Below are positions 59,860 through 64,000 of a DNA stretch of 64,000 bases, piece after piece. The notes below the pieces were generated by a model that was given only the letters and a program-made list of their open reading frames with translations, was not told where the DNA came from and did not search any database. The stretch is taken from contig JAPPLJ010000050.1 of the NCBI GenBank assembly GCA_028819475.1, positions 186,001-250,000 of the forward strand. Direction: 5' to 3'. The number at the start of each line of letters is the position of its first letter. The first letter of the stretch is position 1. Origin of the DNA: Rhodospirillaceae bacterium. GTDB lineage: Bacteria > Pseudomonadota > Alphaproteobacteria > Bin65. Position numbers and translations under genes: made by a program.

Positions 59860-61020
59860 TCACGGTCGGGCGGGTGTTTCGACGATCCCGGATGCCGTCG
59901 ACAGCCCGTAGCGGCTGTCCAGCGTCCGGCAGTCCGATTGTTCGATGTCGACGATGAGCAGGCTGCCCGCCTCGTCGTCGGTCCGCTCGACGACCGCGCC
60001 GCGGTCGTAGAGCCAGGCCAGCGCCGCCCCCTTTTCGTAGGGCACGCGGATCGCCATGCGCCGGCGCGCGGCACCGAGCAGGTCCTCGACTTCGGCGCAC
60101 AGGCCGTCGACTCCGGCGCCGGTGAGCGCCGAGACGAGCCGTATGCGGTCGTTGGCCCGGTCCGCCCGGTTGCGCAGGCGCTCGAGGCCGGGGCCGCCCA
60201 CGCGGTCGATCTTGTTCCAGACCTCGATCGTTGCCGATGCGAGTTTTTCCCCGGCGACCAGGTCGCCCAGGATCCGCCGCACGCTCTCGGCCTGGGCCGC
60301 CGCGTCCGGCCGGGCGATATCGCGGACATGGAGGATGACATCCGCCAGCGCGACCTCCTCCAGCGTCGCCCGGAAGGCGGCGATCAGTTCGGTCGGCAGG
60401 TCGGAGATGAAACCGACGGTATCCGAGACGACGATCCGGCGGCCGCGCGGCAGCGCGATCCTGCGCATGGTCGGATCGAGGGTCGCGAACAGGGCGTCCT
60501 CGGCCGCCACGCCGGCCGCGGTGAGCCGGTTGAACAGGGTCGACTTGCCGGCGTTGGTGTAGCCGACGAGCGCCGCGACCGGATACGGCACCTTCGCGCG
60601 CGCCTTTCGTTGCAGGGCGCGGCGCTTGCGCACCGTTTCGAGCGCACGCTTCAGCCGGGCGATCCGGTCGTCGATCAGCCGCCGGTCCAGTTCGATCTGG
60701 GATTCGCCCGGCCCGCCGGCAAAGCCGAAGCCGCCGCGCTGGCGCTCCAGATGGGTCCAGCTGCGCACCAGCCGGCTGCGCTGCCAGGTCAGGTGCGCAA
60801 GCTCGACCTGGAGACGGCCCTCCCGGGTGCGGGCGCGGGCGCCGAAAATCTCCAGGATCAGCGCGGTCCGGTCGATGACCTTGCAATGCCAGCGCCGTTC
60901 CAGGTTGCGCTGCTGGCCGGGGCTGAGGGTGCAGTCCATGACGACCAGTTCGGCGCCGGCCGCCGCAACGTCGCAGCCGATCGATTCAACCGCGCCCTTG
61001 CCGATCCAGGTCGCCGGCAC
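59860..61020 (-). CDS. hflX: Ribosome-associated GTPase HflX
   Basis: This GTPase binds the 50S subunit and splits stalled ribosomes. GLN-rich linker RGGFGFAGGPGESQIELDRR, G1 GYTNAGKSTLFNRLTAAG, G3 VSDTVGFISDLP and G4 EVWNKIDRVG are clear. The GTG at 61020 yields 386 residues and starts at PATWIGKGAVESI, in the middle of the conserved N-terminal domain. The frame continues upstream through LVVHPWQRGD and LEEAAGLARAIGL, typical HflX sequence, back to the hfq stop codon, with no ATG, GTG or TTG. The true start is therefore probably a rare codon such as the ATC at 61257, or translation is coupled to hfq. Confidence 0.9.
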   Translation of the reverse strand: MPATWIGKGAVESIGCDVAAAGAELVVMDCTLSPGQQRNLERRWHCKVIDRTALILEIFGARARTREGRLQVELAHLTWQRSRLVRSWTHLERQRGGFGFAGGPGESQIELDRRLIDDRIARLKRALETVRKRRALQRKARAKVPYPVAALVGYTNAGKSTLFNRLTAAGVAAEDALFATLDPTMRRIALPRGRRIVVSDTVGFISDLPTELIAAFRATLEEVALADVILHVRDIARPDAAAQAESVRRILGDLVAGEKLASATIEVWNKIDRVGGPGLERLRNRADRANDRIRLVSALTGAGVDGLCAEVEDLLGAARRRMAIRVPYEKGAALAWLYDRGAVVERTDDEAGSLLIVDIEQSDCRTLDSRYGLSTASGIVETPARP

Positions 61021-61272
61021 AATGCGCGCGCAGGGCGCCGGATGGACGCTGCGGACCGCAAGCCCGATGGCGCGCGCCAGGCCGGCAGCCTCCTCGAGCC
61101 GGTCGGCGCTGCGCGCCGCCGCGCCGCTGTCGCCGCGCTGCCAGGGATGGACGACCAGGGCCCCTGCCCCGGCGGCTCCGGTATCCGATGCGTCTGTCCC
61201 GGCCGGAATTGCGGGCGCGCCGGAATGCGGCCCGGCTGGCTGTCGTTCGATAGCGATGGCGCCGGCCCGGCT

Positions 61273-61530
61273 TCAGGCCTTGGTGTCGGCGCCCGGCGCG
61301 TCCGGTTCGAACAGCTGGATCGGCTGGCCCGGCATGACCGTCGAGATCGCGTGCTTGTAGACCAGCTGCGAATGCTGATCGCGGCGCAGCAGGACGCAGA
61401 AGTTATCGAACCAGGTGACAATGCCCTGAAGCTTCACGCCATTGACGAGAAACACGGTCACCGGCGTCTTGTTCTTCCGGATATTGTTCAGAAAAACGTC
61501 CTGCAGGTTTTGTTGTTTTTCCGACGACAT
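61273..61530 (-). CDS. hfq: RNA chaperone Hfq
   Basis: An 85-residue Sm-fold hexamer subunit that pairs sRNAs with mRNAs. Sm1: [20 protein letters not shown] with [18 protein letters not shown]; Sm2: [13 protein letters not shown]. The C-terminal tail is short, as in other alphaproteobacteria. hflX follows in the same frame after the TGA with no clear start of its own, an unusual junction. A sRNA candidate at 22.5 kb would be a natural client. Confidence 0.97.
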   Translation of the reverse strand: MSSEKQQNLQDVFLNNIRKNKTPVTVFLVNGVKLQGIVTWFDNFCVLLRRDQHSQLVYKHAISTVMPGQPIQLFEPDAPGADTKA

Positions 61531-61605
61531 GCTCGATTCCTTGGTTATTTTTCTGCAGTCAGTTCCGTCGCGCCGGCGTCAGTCCTTTTCTTTCGGCCGC
61601 CTTCG

Positions 61606-62274
61606 TCATATGGGCCGTCGCGCATCGACGGCAAGCCTCAATATAGCTTCGGAGGATTTCGCCACGGCCGCCGGCGGCCAGTCGCGAAAAGCCGCTTCCG
61701 GCTCGTCTTCCGTCGCCCGCAGGACCGGCGTGCAACCCGCGCGGATGGCGCATTCCATGTCGATCGCAGCGTCGCCTACAAACCAGACCGCGCCGGACCG
61801 GCCGATGCCCGATCCGCTGAGCGCCAGGTCGACGGGCGCGACCGCGGGCTTGTCCTCGGCGGCATCGCCCGCGCCGACCGCCCGCCCGATCAGGGCAGTC
61901 CACGCCAGATGGCCGATTTCCTTGCGCAGATAGCCGCCGTGCTTGTTGCTGACGATGCCGACATAAAGGCCGAGCCCGTTGAGCCGCCGCAGCAGTTCGC
62001 CCGCGCCGGGCAGCGGCTTCAGCGCTTCGAGATGCTTCGCGCGGAAGCTGCCGTAGAAGATTTCGCGCGCCTCGGTCCAGGCCTCGCCGAACATGGCGGG
62101 AAAGCTGTTGCGCATGGATTGCCTGACCCAGCCGCGCACGGCCGCTTCGCTCATCTCCGGATGGCCGAACGCGCTGCGCGCCGCGTTCAACGCGCCCGCG
62201 ATGGCGGCCCAGTTGTCGACCAGCGTGTTGTCCCAGTCGAACAGGATGGCAGCCGGCGCCGGCAGCGGCGTCAT
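61606..62274 (-). CDS. HAD-family phosphatase (phosphoglycolate-phosphatase-like)
   Basis: A 222-residue haloacid-dehalogenase-fold phosphatase. Motif I AILFDWDNTLVDNWAAI, motif II YVGIVSNKHGGYLRKE, motif III Lys in EDKPAVAPVDLAL and motif IV VWFVGDAAIDMECAIRAG. The DxDNT variant of motif I and the cap size suit the Gph-like group; substrate is not certain. Its ATG overlaps the stop of the transaminase gene by four bases. It lies between the transaminase and hfq. Confidence 0.86.
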   Translation of the reverse strand: MTPLPAPAAILFDWDNTLVDNWAAIAGALNAARSAFGHPEMSEAAVRGWVRQSMRNSFPAMFGEAWTEAREIFYGSFRAKHLEALKPLPGAGELLRRLNGLGLYVGIVSNKHGGYLRKEIGHLAWTALIGRAVGAGDAAEDKPAVAPVDLALSGSGIGRSGAVWFVGDAAIDMECAIRAGCTPVLRATEDEPEAAFRDWPPAAVAKSSEAILRLAVDARRPI

Positions 62275-63164
62275 GCTTCGGACGAACCCGGTTTGGCCGC
62301 TTCGGCCCCGCCTTCGGGAGCCATGCCCGCATGGGCGTCGTAATGCGCCTGCAGGGCGCTTGTCAGCGGGCCGGGCCGGCCGTCGCCGACCGGCCTATCG
62401 TCGATCCGTACGACCGGCATGACATGGGAGGTCGTGCTGGTCAGGAAGGCCTCGGCGGCGGCGTGCGCTTCGTCGAGCGAGAAGACCCGCTCGACCACGG
62501 CATATCCCTCGCGTTCGGCGATGGCGCGGACGGTGCGGCGCGTGATGCCGTTGAGGATCGCGTGGGTCGGCGGCCGGGTCACGACTTCCCGGCCTGCGGT
62601 GACGATCCAGGCGTTGGCCGAGGTGCATTCGGTGACGTCGCCGTCCGGCGTCACCATCCACGCCTCGTAGGCGCCGGCTTCCGCCGCCATCTGCTTGGCC
62701 AGAACATTAGGTAACAGTCCGACCGTCTTGATATCGCAGCGTTTCCACCGGATGTCTTCGGTCGTCACAACCGAAACGCCGCCGGCCCTGGCCGACGATT
62801 TGGGCACGGTCGAGCGGGCGGTGACGACGAGGGAACTGACGCGGTGCGCAGGAAAGGCATGGTCGCGCCGGGCGACGCCGCGCGACACCTGCATATAGAC
62901 GATGCCGTTGCGCACCCGGTTGCGCCGGACGATCTCGCGCAGAATTTGCCTGAACGCCGGCCGGCCGACCGGCGGCGCCATGCGCAGCTCGCCGAGCGAG
63001 CGTTCGAGCCGGTCGAGATGCGGCTCCTCGTCCACGAACCGTCCGTTCTGGATCGCGATCACCTCATAGACCGCGTCGGCGAACTGGTATCCCCTGTCCT
63101 CGACATGGACCGCCGCGTCGCGGTGTCGGGTGAAGCGGCCGTTGACATAGGCAATGCGGGACAT
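62271..63164 (-). CDS. D-amino-acid transaminase
   Basis: A 297-residue fold-type IV PLP transaminase, most like D-alanine aminotransferase. It starts RIAYVNGRFTRHRDAAVHVE and DRGYQFADAVYEVIAIQNGR. The PLP lysine is in IRWKRCDIKTVGLLPNVLAK, and the phosphate-binding Glu/Thr in DVTECTSANAWIV and LNGITRRTVRAIAE. It makes D-amino acids for the cell wall or degrades them. The ATG at 63164 is used. It lies in the conserved trkA-dat-hfq-hflX cluster. Confidence 0.9.
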   Translation of the reverse strand: MSRIAYVNGRFTRHRDAAVHVEDRGYQFADAVYEVIAIQNGRFVDEEPHLDRLERSLGELRMAPPVGRPAFRQILREIVRRNRVRNGIVYMQVSRGVARRDHAFPAHRVSSLVVTARSTVPKSSARAGGVSVVTTEDIRWKRCDIKTVGLLPNVLAKQMAAEAGAYEAWMVTPDGDVTECTSANAWIVTAGREVVTRPPTHAILNGITRRTVRAIAEREGYAVVERVFSLDEAHAAAEAFLTSTTSHVMPVVRIDDRPVGDGRPGPLTSALQAHYDAHAGMAPEGGAEAAKPGSSEA

Positions 63165-63216
63165 GGTTCGCGCTTTCCGGCGTGATTCTCGGGGGACGGG
63201 ATTCGGGTCCGCGGCC

Positions 63217-64000
63217 TCAGAAGAATTCGAGGCTGACCGAGAACAGCTTTTCGACCTTCCGCACGACATCGGGCAGGGCATAGAGGATCACCCGGTCGCC
63301 GGCCCGGACCACGGTATCGCCGCGCGGCACGATCACGGTGTCCTGCCGGACGATCGCGCCGACCATGATTCCCTTGTCCAGCTTGACGCCGCTGAGCGGC
63401 TTGCCGACGATGCGCGACGTGTCCATCGCCTCGGCCTCGATGATCTCGCCGACCCCTTCGCGCAGCGAATGAACCGCGCGGATCCGGCCCCGGCGCAGAT
63501 GCTGCAGGATGGTCGAGACCGTGATCGCCCGGGGCGAGACCGCGACATCGACGCCGAGCGACGTGACCAGCGGCTGATAGTGCACGGTGTTGACCAGCGC
63601 CACGGTGCGCGCGCAGCCCAGCCGCTTGGCGAGCAGCGCCGCCAGCACGTTGACCTCGTCATTGTCCGTCACCGTGAACAGCATGTCGGTATGGGGCAGG
63701 TTGAGTTCCTCGAGGATTTCATTGTCGAGGGCGTCGCCGTGCACCACGACGGTATGGGCGAGCGCCGCCGCGGCGACCCTTGCGCGCTCCTCGTCCTTTT
63801 CGATCAGCTTGACGGTGACGTCCTCGTCTTCCGCCTCGATCTCCTGGGCCAGATAAAGCCCGATATTGCCGCCGCCGACGATGATGACCCGGTGCGCCTC
63901 CGGCTCCTCGTGGCCGAACGCCGCCATGGCGCGGGTGACATGGTCCCGGTCGGCGACGAAGTAGATCTCGTCACCGGCCAGCAGCTGGTCGTCCGGTGTC
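63217..64000 (-). CDS. trkA: Trk potassium uptake regulator TrkA (cut by window edge)
   Basis: The C-terminal ~260 residues of TrkA, the NAD-binding regulator of the Trk K+ uptake system. Seen are the end of the first RCK-C domain (QLLAGDEIYFVADRDHVTRA), the second Rossmann RCK-N (HRVIIVGGGNIGLYLAQEIE, IEKDEERARVAA, VVVHGDALDNEILEELNLP) and the last RCK-C (VGKPLSGVKLDKGIMVGAIV). The N-terminal half lies outside the window. An internal ATG at 63927 is not the start. It precedes the transaminase gene by 52 bp. Confidence 0.94.
   Translation of the reverse strand, partial: TPDDQLLAGDEIYFVADRDHVTRAMAAFGHEEPEAHRVIIVGGGNIGLYLAQEIEAEDEDVTVKLIEKDEERARVAAAALAHTVVVHGDALDNEILEELNLPHTDMLFTVTDNDEVNVLAALLAKRLGCARTVALVNTVHYQPLVTSLGVDVAVSPRAITVSTILQHLRRGRIRAVHSLREGVGEIIEAEAMDTSRIVGKPLSGVKLDKGIMVGAIVRQDTVIVPRGDTVVRAGDRVILYALPDVVRKVEKLFSVSLEFF

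Noticed and set aside
58810-62343. Very long + strand open frame (over 1100 codons) across the IMPase, hflX, hfq and HAD genes
   Set aside because: It is antisense to four well-supported genes; its translation is low-complexity Arg/Ala/Gly sequence with no family motif. In this GC-rich genome stop codons are rare in shadow frames.

Overview
The window is a gene-dense, very GC-rich chromosomal segment of an alphaproteobacterium, most likely Rhodospirillales-like. The evidence is the trkA / D-amino-acid transaminase / HAD phosphatase / hfq / hflX cluster, the purM-purN next to a DUF2066 gene and hda/hdaA, a tiny aa3-oxidase subunit IV gene, an RpoH-type sigma factor with an intact RpoH box, and a SAM-II riboswitch upstream of metZ. 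There are no rRNA genes, no recognisable transposase or prophage genes and no CRISPR array. One tRNA (Ser-TGA) is present. Genes at both edges are cut: a LuxR-type regulator on the left and trkA on the right.

Layout. 0-8.2 kb: LuxR-type regulator, double GNAT, sseA-cysK, nudF, a hydrolase-OsmC fusion, an acyl-CoA-dehydrogenase-fold protein whose residues match 3-sulfinopropanoyl-CoA desulfinase, and pncA. 8.3-12.6 kb: a low-GC insertion carrying one very large SMC/Rad50-like ATPase that ends in a LexA/S24-like domain. 12.6-16.6 kb: the protocatechuate operon pcaDCHGB. 16.6-22.3 kb: csp, small secreted proteins, rpoH, a Cys-rich MarR regulator and a PQQ sugar dehydrogenase. 22.3-25.7 kb: a candidate sRNA, then acpP, fabF and mltG. 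25.8-33 kb: an accessory catabolic block (FAD amine oxidase, dpaL plus M24 hydrolase, and an operon of LigM-like demethylase, hydroxychromene-carboxylate-isomerase-like protein and amidohydrolase, with an orphan HigA). 33.5-49.3 kb: pepA, holC, ndk, purN/purM, hdaA, membrane proteins, sixA, ppk, ppx, Fe-ADH and a K+-channel-like protein. 49.5-51.4 kb: two tandem SAM-II-like aptamers in front of metZ and a rhodanese. 52-64 kb: tRNA-Ser, a D-Ala-D-Ala carboxypeptidase, tmk, holB, metG, tatD, mazG, an IMPase, hflX, hfq, a HAD phosphatase, a D-amino-acid transaminase and trkA.

How the genes fit together. cysK/sseA, the putative desulfinase, and metZ with its rhodanese form a sulfur theme. The pca operon would consume protocatechuate, which a LigM-like O-demethylase could supply. 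ppk and ppx form a polyphosphate synthesis/degradation pair. tmk, holB, holC, hdaA and mazG are nucleotide and replication housekeeping genes.

The most striking non-genic feature is a 29-bp palindrome (arm GTAGGGGAGGGTTT) in nine intergenic copies, each just downstream of at least one gene. Two further families of long inverted-repeat elements also fill intergenic spaces. The best candidate for an undescribed system is the transferred SMC-S24 gene at 8.5-12.6 kb. Next in interest are the tandem riboswitch, a probable sRNA with anti-Shine-Dalgarno loops at 22.5 kb, and two housekeeping genes (purM, hflX) whose conserved N-termini have no ATG, GTG or TTG in front of them.
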